A DNA stretch of 64,000 bases from the NCBI GenBank assembly GCA_948144175.1, contig CANXME010002158.1:62001-126000 (forward strand), in the 5' to 3' direction. The DNA is from Closterium sp. NIES-65. Taxonomy: Eukaryota > Streptophyta > Zygnematophyceae > Desmidiales > Closteriaceae. The notes beneath the pieces are model-generated. The model saw only the letters and a program-made list of their open reading frames with translations, made no database searches and had not been told where the DNA came from. Shown here one piece after another: positions 14,052 through 24,300 of this stretch (the first letter of the stretch is position 1; every line of letters starts with the position of its first letter). The position numbers and the translations under genes were made by a program.

Positions 14052-14181
14052 TGTCAGAATATTATCTTATTGTTCTAGCCTGTAGTGGGGTGCTCTATAG
14101 CGAGTACAACCCTTCTAGGGTTTGCTATTTGTATCCTTATTCTTGCTAGTTCAATCCTCTTTCTTCCTTCTAATTTTGACA
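14052..14181 (+). mobile_element. Solo LTR, 130 bp, copy 1
   Basis: The sequence starts TGTCAGAATATT and ends AATTTTGACA, giving TGTCA/TGACA inverted ends. A perfect 5 bp target duplication TCACT flanks it (14047-14051 and 14182-14186). It interrupts the satellite phrase GGTCTCACTCAAATA. It resembles the LTR at 31814-31943: same 130 bp length, TGTCAG start, a shared TAGTGGGGT core and a TTCTAGGGTT block. It is read as a solo LTR of a short-LTR copia-like family, a fossil without internal region. Confidence 0.85.
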
Positions 14182-14800
14182 TCACTCAAATATAAGGTAG
14201 GAAATATATTCAGCTAGTGAACGTAAGGGTTTGAAAGGTAACTAACGTACATGTGTAGAGAAAATGGTGCATCAGCCAGTCTGGCCGGCATTTCGCACTC
14301 ATAGTGCAGGTGGGGCCAGGGAGAACAGAAACGCTCGTCTCTCAAAAAGTAGAGGGAATCTAACGGTCTCACTAAATCAGAAGGTGAGAAATATATAAAT
14401 CTAGTCAGCTAAAAAGGTTTGAAATATATTCACCGCACATGTATAGAGAAAATGGTGCATTGGCCAGGTCGGTCAGTATCGGAACTTAAAATGCAAATGC
14501 CATGGAGAACGGAAGCGCTCAGATCTCGCATAGTACACGGAATCAAGTGGTCTCACTCAAATAGAAAGTAGGAAATATATTCATCTAGTGAACGTTAGGG
14601 TTTGAAAGGTAACTAACGCACATGTGTAGAGAAAATTGTGCATCGGCCAGTCTGGCCTGCATTTCGCACTTATAGTGCAAGTAGGGCCAAGGAGAACGGA
14701 AACGCTCATTTCTCAAAAAGTAAAGGGAATCTAGCGGTCTCACTCAATCAGAAGGTGGGAAATATATAAATCTAGTGAGCTAATAAGGTTTGAAAGTAAT
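14182..14800. repeat. Satellite between solo LTR and TRIM, cassette 1
   Basis: Satellite sequence, starting within half A (CAAATATAAGG) and ending within half B (AATAAGGTTTGAAAG). No gene or other element is seen. The same 619 bp interval separates the two elements in all four cassettes. Confidence 0.9.
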
Positions 14801-14939
14801 TCTCAGAATCCCAACCACTAGACCATTGGGATAAAAGGGCGTGTTTCAGTAGCGGGTCAGTGCGCCCATAACCCCCCAGGCAAATGTGCCTGTAACCCTT
14901 CCCTAGGATCGATCGGGGATCACCAGTGGACCTCTGACA

Positions 14940-14949
14940 CCCCCCCGCA
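14940..14949 (-). promoter_or_regulatory. Polypurine-like tract of TRIM copy 1
   Basis: On the minus strand this reads TGCGGGGGGG directly before the downstream LTR start TGTCAG. A purine run in this position is where plus-strand priming occurs in LTR elements. The same run precedes the downstream LTR in the other three copies. Confidence 0.65.
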
Positions 14950-14975
14950 CTGGGATGCCCGAAGTGCATACACCG

Positions 14976-15033
14976 GGATTCGAACCCGAGACCTTCGCTC
15001 TGATACCATCTCAGAATCCCAACCACTAGACCA
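14976..15033 (-). promoter_or_regulatory. tRNA-like A box and B box across the LTR/primer-site boundary
   Basis: On the minus strand TGGTCTAGTGG (15023-15033) fits the Pol III A-box consensus and GGTTCGAATCC (14976-14986) fits the B box, with 36 bp between them, a normal tRNA spacing. Between them TCTGA-GATGGTA-TCAGA forms a 5 bp stem with a 7 nt loop, and CGGG-TTCGAAT-CCCG forms a T-arm-like hairpin. The A-box side resembles tRNA-Glu. The acceptor ends do not pair, so this is not a tRNA gene. The same arrangement lies at A boxes 16874-16884, 19216-19226 and 21187-21197. Promoter activity is inferred. Confidence 0.6.
14997..15008 (-). promoter_or_regulatory. Primer-binding site of TRIM copy 1
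   Basis: TGGTATCAGAGC on the minus strand is the complement of the 3' end of plant initiator tRNA-Met, the usual primer of plant copia and TRIM elements. It begins immediately after the LTR with no gap. The identical 12-mer occupies the same position in the three other copies. Confidence 0.8.
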
Positions 15034-15147
15034 TTGGGATAAAAGGGCGTGTTTCAGTAGCGGGTCAGTGCGCCCATAACCCCCCCGGCAAATGTGCCTG
15101 TAACCCTTCCCTAGGATCGATCGGGGATCACCAGTGGACCTCTGACA

Positions 15148-15902
15148 GGAATCTAATGCATATGTATATGGAAAATGGTGCATTGGCCAGGTCCGTCAGT
15201 ATGGGAACTTAGAGTGCAAATGCCTGGGAGAACGGAAGCGCTCAGATCTCGCATAGTACACGGAATCTAGTGGTGTCACTCAAATAGAAGGTAGGAAATA
15301 AATTCATCTAGTGAACGTAAGGGTTTGAAAGGTAACTAACGCACATGTGTAGAGAAAATGGTGCATCGGCCAGTCTGACCGGCATTTCGCACTTATAGTG
15401 CAAGTAGGGCCAAGGTATATGGAAAATGGTGCATTGGCCAGGTCGGTCAGTATGGGAACATAGAGTGCAAATGCCTGGGAGAACGGAAGCGCTCAGATCT
15501 CGCATAGTACACGGAATCTAGTGGTCTCACTCAAATAGAAGGTAGGAAATAAATTCATCTAGTGAACGTAATGGTTTGAAAGGTAACTAACGCACATGTG
15601 TAGAGAAAATGGTGCATCGGCCAGTCTGGCCGGCATTTCGCACTTATAGTGCAAGTAGGGCCAAGGAGAACGGAAACGCTCATTTCTCAAAAAGTAGAGG
15701 GAATCTAGCGGTCTCACTCGATCAGAAGGTGGGAAATATATAAATCTAGTGAGCTAATAAGGTTCGGAAGGAATCTAATGCATATGTTTATGGAAAGTGG
15801 TGCATTGGCTAGGTCGGTCAGTATGGGAACTTAGAGTGCAAATGCCTGGGAGAACGGAACCGCTCAGATCTCGCATAATACACGGAATCTAGTGGTCTCA
15901 CT
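15148..15902. repeat. Satellite between cassettes 1 and 2
   Basis: About two satellite dimers. One is shortened: near 15416 GGGCCAAGG runs directly into TATATGGAAAATGG, skipping most of a B half. No gene is seen. Confidence 0.92.
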
Positions 15903-16032
15903 TGTCAGAATATTATCTTATTGTTCTAGCCTGTAGTGGGGTGCTCTATAGCGAGTACAACCCTTCTAGGGTTTGCTATTTGTATCCTCATTCTTGCTAG
16001 TTCAATCCTCTTTCTTCCTTCTAATTTTGACA
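15903..16032 (+). mobile_element. Solo LTR, 130 bp, copy 2
   Basis: Same length, ends and TCACT target duplication as the copy at 14052, with only about one base difference noticed. It is a copy made by satellite amplification. Confidence 0.85.
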
Positions 16033-16651
16033 TCACTCAAATATAAGGTAGGAAATATATTCATCCAGTGAACGTAAGGGTTTGAAAGGTAACTAACGTA
16101 CATGTGTAGAGAAAATGGTGCATCAGCCAGTTTGGCCGGCATTTCGCACTCATAGTGCAGGTGGGGCCAGGGAGAACGGAAACGCTCGTCTCTCAAAAAG
16201 TAGAGGGAATCTAACGGTCTCACTAAATCAGAAGGTGGGAAATATATAAATCTAGTCAGCTAAAAAGTTTTGAAATATATTCACCGCACATGTATAGAGA
16301 AAATGGTGCATTGGCCAGGTCGGTCAGTATCGGAACTTAAAATGCAAATGCCATGGAGAACGGAAGCGCTCAGATCTCGCATAGTACACGGAATCAAGTG
16401 GTCTCACTCAAATAGAAAGTAGGAAATATATTCATCTAGTGAACGTTAGGGTTTGAAAGGTAACTAACGCACATGTGTAGAGAAAATTGTGCATCGGCCA
16501 GTCTGGCCTGCATTTCGCACTTATAGTGCAAGTAGGGCCAAGGAGAACGGAAACGCTCATTTCTCAAAAAGTAAAGGGAATCTAGCGGTCTCACTAAATC
16601 AGAAGGTGGGAAATATATAAATCTAGTGAGCTAATAAGGTTTGAAAGGAAT

Positions 16652-16998
16652 TCTAAGAATCCCAACCACTAGACCATTGGGATAAAAGGGCGTGTTTCAG
16701 TAGCGGGTCAGTGCGCCCATAACCCCCCAGGCAAATGTGCCTGTAACCCTTCCCTAGGATCGATCGGGGATCACCAGTGGACCTCTGACACCCCCCCGCA
16801 CTGGGATGCCCGAAGTGCATACACCGGGACTCGAACCCGAGACCTTCGCTCTGATACCATCTCAGAATCCCAACCACTAGACCATTGGGATAAAAGGGCG
16901 TGTTTCAGTAGCGGGTCAGTGCGCCCATAACCCCCAAGGCAAATGTGCCTATAACCCTTCCCTAGGATCGATCGGGGATCACCAGTGGACCTCTGACA
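16652..16998 (-). mobile_element. TRIM/SMART-like element, copy 2
   Basis: LTRs at 16860-16998 and 16652-16790 are 139 bp each, with primer site at 16848-16859 and a 69 bp internal region. The target duplication GGAAT is perfect (16647-16651 and 16999-17003). The paired LTRs differ at only a few bases. Structurally whole and non-coding. Confidence 0.82.
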
Positions 16999-18244
16999 GG
17001 AATCTAATGCATATGTATATGGAAAATGGTGCATTGGCCAGGTCGGTCAGTATGGGAACTTAGAGTGCAAATGCCTGGGAGAACGGAAGCGCTCAGATCT
17101 CGCATAGTACACGGAATCTAGTGGTCTCACTCAAATAGAAGGTAGGAAATAAATTCATCTAGTGAACGTAATGGTTTGAAAGGTAACTAACGCACATGTG
17201 TAGAGAAAATGGTGCATCGGCCAGTCTGGCCCGCATTTCGCACTTATAGTGCAAGTAGGGCCAAGGAGAACGGAAACGCTCATTTCTCAAAAAGTAGAGG
17301 GAATCTAGCGGTCTCACTCGATCAGAAGGTGGGAAATATATAAATCTAGTGAGCTAATAAGGTTCGAAAGGAATCTAATGCATATGTATATGGAAAATGG
17401 TGCATTGGCCAGGTCGGTCAGTATGGGAACTTAGAGTGCAAATGCCAGGGAGAACGGAAGCGCTCAGATCTCGCATAGTACACGGAATCTAGTGGTCTCA
17501 CTCAAAAAGAAGGTAGGAAATATATTCATCTAGTGAACGTAAGGGTTTGAAAGGTAACTAACGCACATGTGTGGAGAAAATGGTGCATCGGCCAGTCTGG
17601 CCGGCATTTCGTACTCATAGTGCAGGTGGGGCCAGGGAGAACGGAAACGCTCGTTTCTCAAAAAGTAGAGGGAATCTAACGGTCTCACTCGATCAGAAGG
17701 TGGGAAATATATAAATCTAGTCAGCTAAAAAGGTTTGAAATGTATTCAACGCACATGTATAGAGAAAATGGTGCATTGGCCAGGTCGGTCAGTATCGGAA
17801 CTTAAAATGCAAATGCCAGGGAGAACGGAAGCGCTCAGATCTCGCATAGAACACGGAATCAAGTGGTCTCACTCAAATAGAAAGTAGGAAATATATTCAT
17901 CTAGTGAACGTAAGGGTTTGAAAGGTAACTTACGCACATGTGTAGAGAAAATTGTGCATCGGCCAGTCTGGCCGGCATTTCGCACTTATAGTGCAACTAG
18001 GGCCAAGGAGAACGGAAACGCTCATTTCTCAAAAAGTAGAGGGAATCTAGCGGTCTCACTCGATCAGAAGGTGGGAAATATATAAATCTAGTGAGCTAAT
18101 AAGGTTGGAATGGAATCTAATGCATATGTATATGGAAAATGGTGCATTGGCCAGGTCGGTCAGTATGGGAACTTAGAGTGCAAATGCCAGGGAGAATGGA
18201 AGCGCTCAGATCTCGCATAATACACGGAATCTAGTGGTCTCACT
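16999..18244. repeat. Satellite between cassettes 2 and 3
   Basis: Just over three satellite dimers, with no gene or other element. This interval is longer than those between the other cassettes, showing unit gain or loss between cassettes. Confidence 0.93.
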
Positions 18245-18374
18245 TGTCAGAATATTATCTTATTGTTCTAGCCTGTAGTGGGGTGCTCTATAGCGAGTAC
18301 AACCCTTCTAGGGTTTGCTATTTGTATCCTCATTCTTGCTAGTTCAATCCTCTTTCTTCCTTCTAATTTTGACA
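18245..18374 (+). mobile_element. Solo LTR, 130 bp, copy 3
   Basis: Same ends and TCACT duplication as copies 1 and 2. The satellite to its left belongs to a different dimer variant (GGTTGGAATGGAATC; CCAGGGAGAATGG), marking an exchange breakpoint just upstream. Confidence 0.85.
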
Positions 18375-18993
18375 TCACTCAAATATAAGGTAGGAAATAT
18401 ATTCATCTAGTGAACGTAACGGTTTGAAAGGTAACTAACGTACATGTGTAGAGAAAATGGTGCATCAGCCAGTCTGGCCGGCATTTCGCACTCATAGTGC
18501 AGGTGGGGCCAGGGAGAACAGAAACGCTCGTCTCTCAAAAAGTAGAGGGAATCTAACGGTCTCACTAAATCAGAAGGTGGGAAATATATAAATCTAGTCA
18601 GCTAAAAAGGTTTGAAATATATTCACCGCACATGTATAGAGAAAATGGTGCATTGGCCAGGTCGGTCAGTATCGGAACTTAGAATGCAAATGCCATGGAG
18701 AACGGAAGCGCTCAGATCTCGCATAGTACACGGAATCAAGTGGTCTCACTCAAATAGAAAGTAGGAAATATATTCATCTAGTGAACGTTAGGGTTTGAAA
18801 GGTAACTAACGCACATGTGTAGAGAAAATTGTGCATCGGCCAGTCTGGCCTGCATTTCGCACTTATAGTGCAAGTAGGGCCAAGGAGAACGGAAACGCTC
18901 ATTTCTCAAAAAGTAAAGGGAATCTAGCGGTCTCACTCAATCAGAAGGTGTGAAATATATAAATCTAGTGAGCTAATAAGGTTTGAAAGGAAT

Positions 18994-19340
18994 TCTCAGA
19001 ATCCCAACCACTAGACCATTGGGATAAAAGGGCGTGTTTCAGTAGCGGGTCAGTGCGCCCATAACCCCCCAGGCAAATGTGCCTGTAACCCTTCCCTAGG
19101 ATCGATCGGGGATCACCAGTGGACCTCTGACACCCCCCCGCACTGGGATGCCCGAAGTGCATACACCGGGATTCGAACCCGAGACCTTCGCTCTGATACC
19201 ATCTCAGAATCCCAACCACTAGACCATTGGGATAAAAGGGCGTGTTTCAGTAGCGGGTCAGTGCGCCCATAACCCCCCCGGAAAATGTGCCTGTAACCCT
19301 TCCCTAGGATCGATCGGGGATCACCAGTGGACCTCTGACA
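18994..19340 (-). mobile_element. TRIM/SMART-like element, copy 3
   Basis: LTRs at 19202-19340 and 18994-19132, internal region 19133-19201, and perfect GGAAT target duplication (18989-18993 and 19341-19345). Same architecture as copy 1, with a few LTR mismatches. Structurally whole and non-coding. Confidence 0.82.
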
Positions 19341-20215
19341 GGAATCTAATGCATATGTATATGGAAAATGGTGCATTGGCCAGGTCGGTCAGTATGGGAA
19401 CTTAGAGTGCAAATGCCTGGGAGAACGGAAGCGCTCAGATCTCGCATAGTACACGGAATCTAGTGGTCTCACTCAAATAGAAGGTAGGAAATAAATTCAT
19501 CTAGTGAACGTAAGGGTTTGAAAGGTAACTAACGCACATGTGTAGAGAAAATGGTGCATCGGCCAGTCTGGCCGGCATTTCGCACTTATAGTGCAAGTAG
19601 GGCCAAGGAGAACGGAAACGCTCATTTCTCAAAAAGTAGAGGGAATCTAGCGGTTTCACTCGATCAGAAGGTGGGAAATATATAAATCTAGTGAGCTAAT
19701 AAGGTTCGAACGGAATCTAATGCATATGTATATGGAAAATGGTGCATTGGCCAGGTCGGTCAGTATGGGAACTTAGAGTGCAAATGCCTGGGAGAACGGA
19801 AGCGCTCAGATCTCGCATAGTACACGGAATCTAGTGGTCTCACTCAAATAGAAGGTAGGAAATAAATTCATCTAGTGAACGTAATGGTTTGAAAGGTAAC
19901 TAACGCACATGTGTAGAGAAAATGGTGCATCGGCCAGTCTGGCCGGCATTTCGCACTTATAGTGCAAGTAGGGCCAAGGAGAACGGAAACGCTCATTTCT
20001 CAAAAAGTAAAGGGAATCTAGTGGTCTCACTCAATCAGAAGGTGGGAAATATATAAATCTAGTGAGCTAATAAGGTTCGGAAGGAATATAATGCATATGT
20101 TTATGGAAAGTGGTACATTGGCTAGGTCGGTCAGTAAGGGAACTTAGAGTGCAAATGCCTGGGAGAACGGAACCGCTCAGATCTCGCATAATACACGGAA
20201 TCTAGTGGTCTCACT
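19341..20215. repeat. Satellite between cassettes 3 and 4
   Basis: About two and a third satellite dimers. The right end carries the GTTTATGGAAAG/GGCTAGG variant also found left of cassettes 1 and 2. No gene is seen. Confidence 0.93.
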
Positions 20216-20345
20216 TGTCAGAATATTATCTTATTGTTCTAGCCTGTAGTGGGGTGCTCTATAGCGAGTACAACCCTTCTAGGGTTTGCTATTTGTATCC
20301 TCATTCTTGCTAGTTCAATCCTCTTTCTTCCTTCTAATTTTGACA
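20216..20345 (+). mobile_element. Solo LTR, 130 bp, copy 4
   Basis: Same ends, length and TCACT duplication as the other copies. Confidence 0.85.
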
Positions 20346-20964
20346 TCACTCAAATATAAGGTAGGAAATATATTCATCTAGTGAACGTAAGGGTTTGAAA
20401 GGTAACTAACGTACATGTGTAGAGAAAATGGTGCATCAGCCAGTCTGGCCGGCATTTCGCACTCATAGTGCAGGTGGGGCCAGGGAGAACAGAAACGCTC
20501 GTCTCTCAAAAAGTAGAGGGAATCTAACGGTCTCACTAAATCAGAAGGTGGGAAATATATAAATCTAGTCAGCTAAAAAGGTTTGAAATATATTCACCGC
20601 ACATGTATAGAGAAAATGGTGCATTGGCCAGGTCGGTCAGTATTGGAACTTTAAATGCAAATGCCATGGAGAACGGAAGCGCTCAGATCTCGCATAGTAC
20701 ACGGAATCAAGTGGTCTCACTCAAATAGAAAGTAGGAAATATATTCATCTAGTGAACGTTAGGGTTTGAAAGGTAACTAACGCACATGTGTAGAGAAAAT
20801 TGTGCATCGGCCAGTCTGGCCTGCATTTCGCACTTATAGTGCAAGTAGGGCCAAGGAGAACGGAAACGCTCATTTCTCAAAAAGTAAAGGGAATCTAGCG
20901 GTCTCACTCAATCAGAAGGTGGGAAATATATAAATCTAGTGAGCTAATAAGGTTTGAAAGGAAT

Positions 20965-21311
20965 TCTCAGAATCCCAACCACTAGACCATTGGGATAAAA
21001 GGGCGTGTTTCAGTAGCGGGTCAGTGCGCCCATAACCCCCCAGGCAAATGTGCCTGTAACCCTTCCCTAGGATCGATCGGGGATCACCAGTGGACCTCTG
21101 ACACCCCCCCGCACTGGGATACCCGAAGTGCATACACCGGGACTCGAACCCGAGACCTTCGCTCTGATACCATCTCAGAATCCCAACCACTAGACCATTG
21201 GGATAAAAGGGCGTGTTTCAGTAGCGGGTCAGTGCGCCCATAACCCCCCAGGCAAATGTGCCTGTAACCCTTCCCTAGGATCGATCCGGGATCACCAGTG
21301 GACCTCTGACA
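20965..21311 (-). mobile_element. TRIM/SMART-like element, copy 4
   Basis: LTRs at 21173-21311 and 20965-21103, internal region 21104-21172, and perfect GGAAT duplication (20960-20964 and 21312-21316). The paired LTRs are nearly identical. The B box reads GGTTCGAGTCC here and in copy 2, against GGTTCGAATCC in copies 1 and 3; both fit the consensus. Structurally whole and non-coding. Confidence 0.82.
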
Positions 21312-24300
21312 GGAATCTAATGCATATGTATATGGAAAATGGTGCATTGGCCAGGTCGGTCAGTATGGGAACTTAGAGTGCAAATGCCTGGGAGAACGGA
21401 AGCGCTCAGATCTCGCATAGTACACGGAATCTAGTGGTCTCACTCAAATAGAAAGTAGGAAATGTATTCATCTAGTGAACATAAGGGTTTGAAAGGTAAC
21501 TAACGCACATGTGTAGAGAAAATTGTGCATCGGCGAGTCTGGCCGGCATTTCGCACTTATAGTGCAACTAGGGCCAAGGAGAACGGAAACGCTCATTTCT
21601 CAAAAAGTAAAGGGAATCTAGCGGTCTCACTCGATCAGAAGGTGGGAAATATATAAATCTAGTGAGCTAATAAGGTTCGAAAGGAATCTAATGCATATGT
21701 ATATGGAAAATGGTGCATTGGCCAGGACGGTCAGTATGGGAACTTGGAGTGCAAATGCCAGGGAGAACGGAAGCGCTCAGATCTCGCATAATACACCGAA
21801 TCTAGTGGTCTCACTCAAATAGAACGTAGGAAATAAATTCATCTAGTGAACCTAAGGGTTTGAAAGGTAACTAACGCACATGTGTAGAGAAAATGGTGCA
21901 TCGGCCAGTCTGGCCGGCATTTCGCACTTATAGTGCAAGTAGGGCCAAGGAGAACGGAAACGCTCATTTCTCAAAAAGTAGAGGGAATCTAGCGGTCTCA
22001 CTCGATCAGAAGGTGGGAAATATATAAATCTAGTGAGCTAATAAGGTTTGAAAGGAATCAAATGCATATGTATATGGAAAATGGTGCATTGGCCAGGTCG
22101 GTCAGTATGGGAACTTAGAGTGCAAATGCCAGGGAGAACGGAAGCGCTCAGATCTCGCATAGTACACGGAATCTAGTGGTCTCACTCAAATAGAAGGTAG
22201 GAAAAAAATTCATCTAGTGAACGTAAGGGCTTGAAAGGTAACTAACGCACATGTGTAGAGAAAATGGTGCATCGGCCAGTCTGGCCGGCATTTCGCACTT
22301 ATAGTGCAAGTAGGGCCAAGGAGAACGGAAACGCTTATTTCTCAAAAAGTAAAGGGAATCTAGCGGTCTCACTCGATCAGAAGGTGGGAAATCTATAAAT
22401 CTAGTGAGCTAATAAGGTTTGAAAGGAATCTAATGCATATGTATATGGAAAATGGTGCATTGGCCAGGTCGGTCAGTATGGGAACTTAGAGTACAAATGC
22501 CAGGGAGAACGAAAACGCTCAGATCTCGCATAGTACACGGAATCTAGTGGTCTCACTCAAATAGAAGGTAGGAAATAAATTCATCTAGTGAACGTAAGGG
22601 TTTGAAAGGTAACTAACGTACATGTGTAGAGAAAATGGTGCATCGGCCAGTCTGGCCGGCATTTCGCAGTTATAGTGCAAGTAGGGCCAAGGAGAACAGA
22701 AACGCTCATTTCTCAGAAAGTAAAGGGAATCTAGCGGTCTCACTCGATCAGAAGGTGGGAAATATATAAATCTAGTGAGCTAATAAGGTTTGGAAGGAAT
22801 CTAATGCATATGTATATGGAAAGTCGTGCATTGGCCAGGTCGGTCAGTATGGGAACTTAGAGTGCAAATGCCAAGGAGAACGGAAGCGCTCATATCTTGC
22901 ATAGTACACGGAATCTAGTGGTCTCACTCAAATAGAAGGTAGGAAATATATTCATCTAGTGAACGTAATGGTTTGAAAGGTAACTAACGCACATGTGTAG
23001 AGAAAATGGTGCATCGGCCAGTCTGGCCAGGGAGAACGGAAACGCTCGTTTCTCAAAAAGTAGAGGGAATCTAACGGTCTCACTCGATCAGAAGGTGGGA
23101 AATATATAAATCTAGTCAGCTAAAAAGGTTTGAAATGTATTCAACGCACAAGTATAGAGAAAATGGTGCATTGGCCAGGTCGGTCAGTATCGGAACTTAA
23201 AAAGCAAATGTCAGGGAGAACGGAAGCGCTCAGATCTCGCATAGTACACGGAATCAAGGGGTCTCACTCAAATCGAAAGTAGGAAATATATTCATCTAGT
23301 GAATGTAAGGGTTTGAAAGGTAACTAACGCACATGTGTAGAGAAAATGGTGCATCGGCCAGTCTGGCCGGCATTTCGCACTTATAGTGCAACTAGGGCCA
23401 AGGAGAACGGAAACGCTCATTTCTCAAAAAGGAAAGGGAATCTAGCGGTCTCACTCGATCAGAAGGTGGAAAATATATAAATCTAGTGAGCTAATAAGGT
23501 TCGAAAGGAATCTAATGCATATGTATATGGAAAATGGTGCATTGGCCAGGTCGGTCAGTATGGGATCTGAGAGTGCAAATGCCAGGGAGAACGGAAGCGC
23601 TCAGATCTCGCATAGTACACGGAATCTAGTGGTCTCACTCAAATAGAAGGTAGGAAATAAATTCATCTAGTGAACGTAAGGGTTTGAAAGGTAACTAACG
23701 CACATGTGTAGAGAAAATGGTGCATCGGCCAGTCTGGCCGGCATTTCGCACTTATAGTGCAACTAGGGCCAAGGAGAACGGAAACGCTCATTTCTCAAAA
23801 AGGAAAGGGAATCTAGCGGTCTCACTCGATCAGAAGGTGGAAAATATATAAATCTAGTGAGCTAATAAGGTTCGAAAGGAATCTAATGCATATGTATATG
23901 GAAAATGGTGCATTGGCCAGGTCGGTCAGTATGGGAACTTAGAGTGCAAATGCGAGGGAGAATGGAAGCGCTCAGATCTCGCATAGTACACGGAATCTAG
24001 TGGTCTCACTCCAATAGAAGGTAGGAAATAAATTCATCAAGTGAACGTAAGGGTTTGAAAGGTAAGTAACGCACATGTGTAGAGAAAATGGTGCATCGGC
24101 CAGTCTGGCCGGCATTTCGCACTTATAGTGCAACTAGGGCCAAGGAGAACGGAAACGCTCATTTCTCAAAAAGGAAAGGGAATCTAGCGGTCTCACTCGA
24201 TCAGAAGGTGGGAAATATATAAATCTAGTGAGCTAATAAGGTTCGAAAGGAATCTAATGCATATGTATATGGAAAATGGTGCATTGGCCAGGTCGGTCAG

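Larger units (their letters stand above)
14801..15147 (-). mobile_element. TRIM/SMART-like miniature LTR retrotransposon, copy 1
   Basis: Read on the minus strand, the element has a 139 bp LTR (15009-15147, TGTCAGAGG...TTCTGAGA), an abutting primer site TGGTATCAGAGC (14997-15008), a 69 bp internal region, a G-rich polypurine-like tract GCGGGGGGG next to the second LTR, and a second 139 bp LTR (14801-14939) differing at about one base. The 5 bp target duplication is GGAAT on the right (15148-15152) and GTAAT on the left. It has no coding capacity, as expected for TRIMs, which depend on another element's proteins. At 347 bp it lies at the small end of the class. It looks structurally whole. The alternative is a tandem partial dimer of a 208 bp tRNA-derived SINE; the primer site, G tract and 5 bp duplication favour TRIM. 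Confidence 0.82.
14052..21311. other. Cluster of four solo-LTR plus TRIM cassettes in the satellite
   Basis: A 1096 bp cassette occurs at 14052-15147, 15903-16998, 18245-19340 and 20216-21311. In every copy the solo LTR starts exactly 749 bp before the TRIM-like element, and both sit at the same place in the satellite with the same target duplications. The cassettes start 1851, 2342 and 1971 bp apart, so the intervening satellite length varies. Constant internal geometry shows one insertion event per element followed by amplification with the satellite. The third cassette has a different left flank (no GTTTATGGAAAG/GGCTAGG variant), which places an exchange breakpoint close to its left edge. 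Confidence 0.9.

Noticed and set aside
14962-15040. A genuine tRNA gene on the minus strand (A box, B box, hairpins)
   Set aside because: Acceptor stem ends do not pair, position 33 is not T, the variable region is long, and the sequence lies across an LTR/primer-site boundary. It is called tRNA-like only.
14772-15183. Small minus-strand frames over the TRIM-like element
   Set aside because: They lie across LTRs, primer site and satellite flank and simply repeat in the four cassettes. TRIM elements are non-coding.
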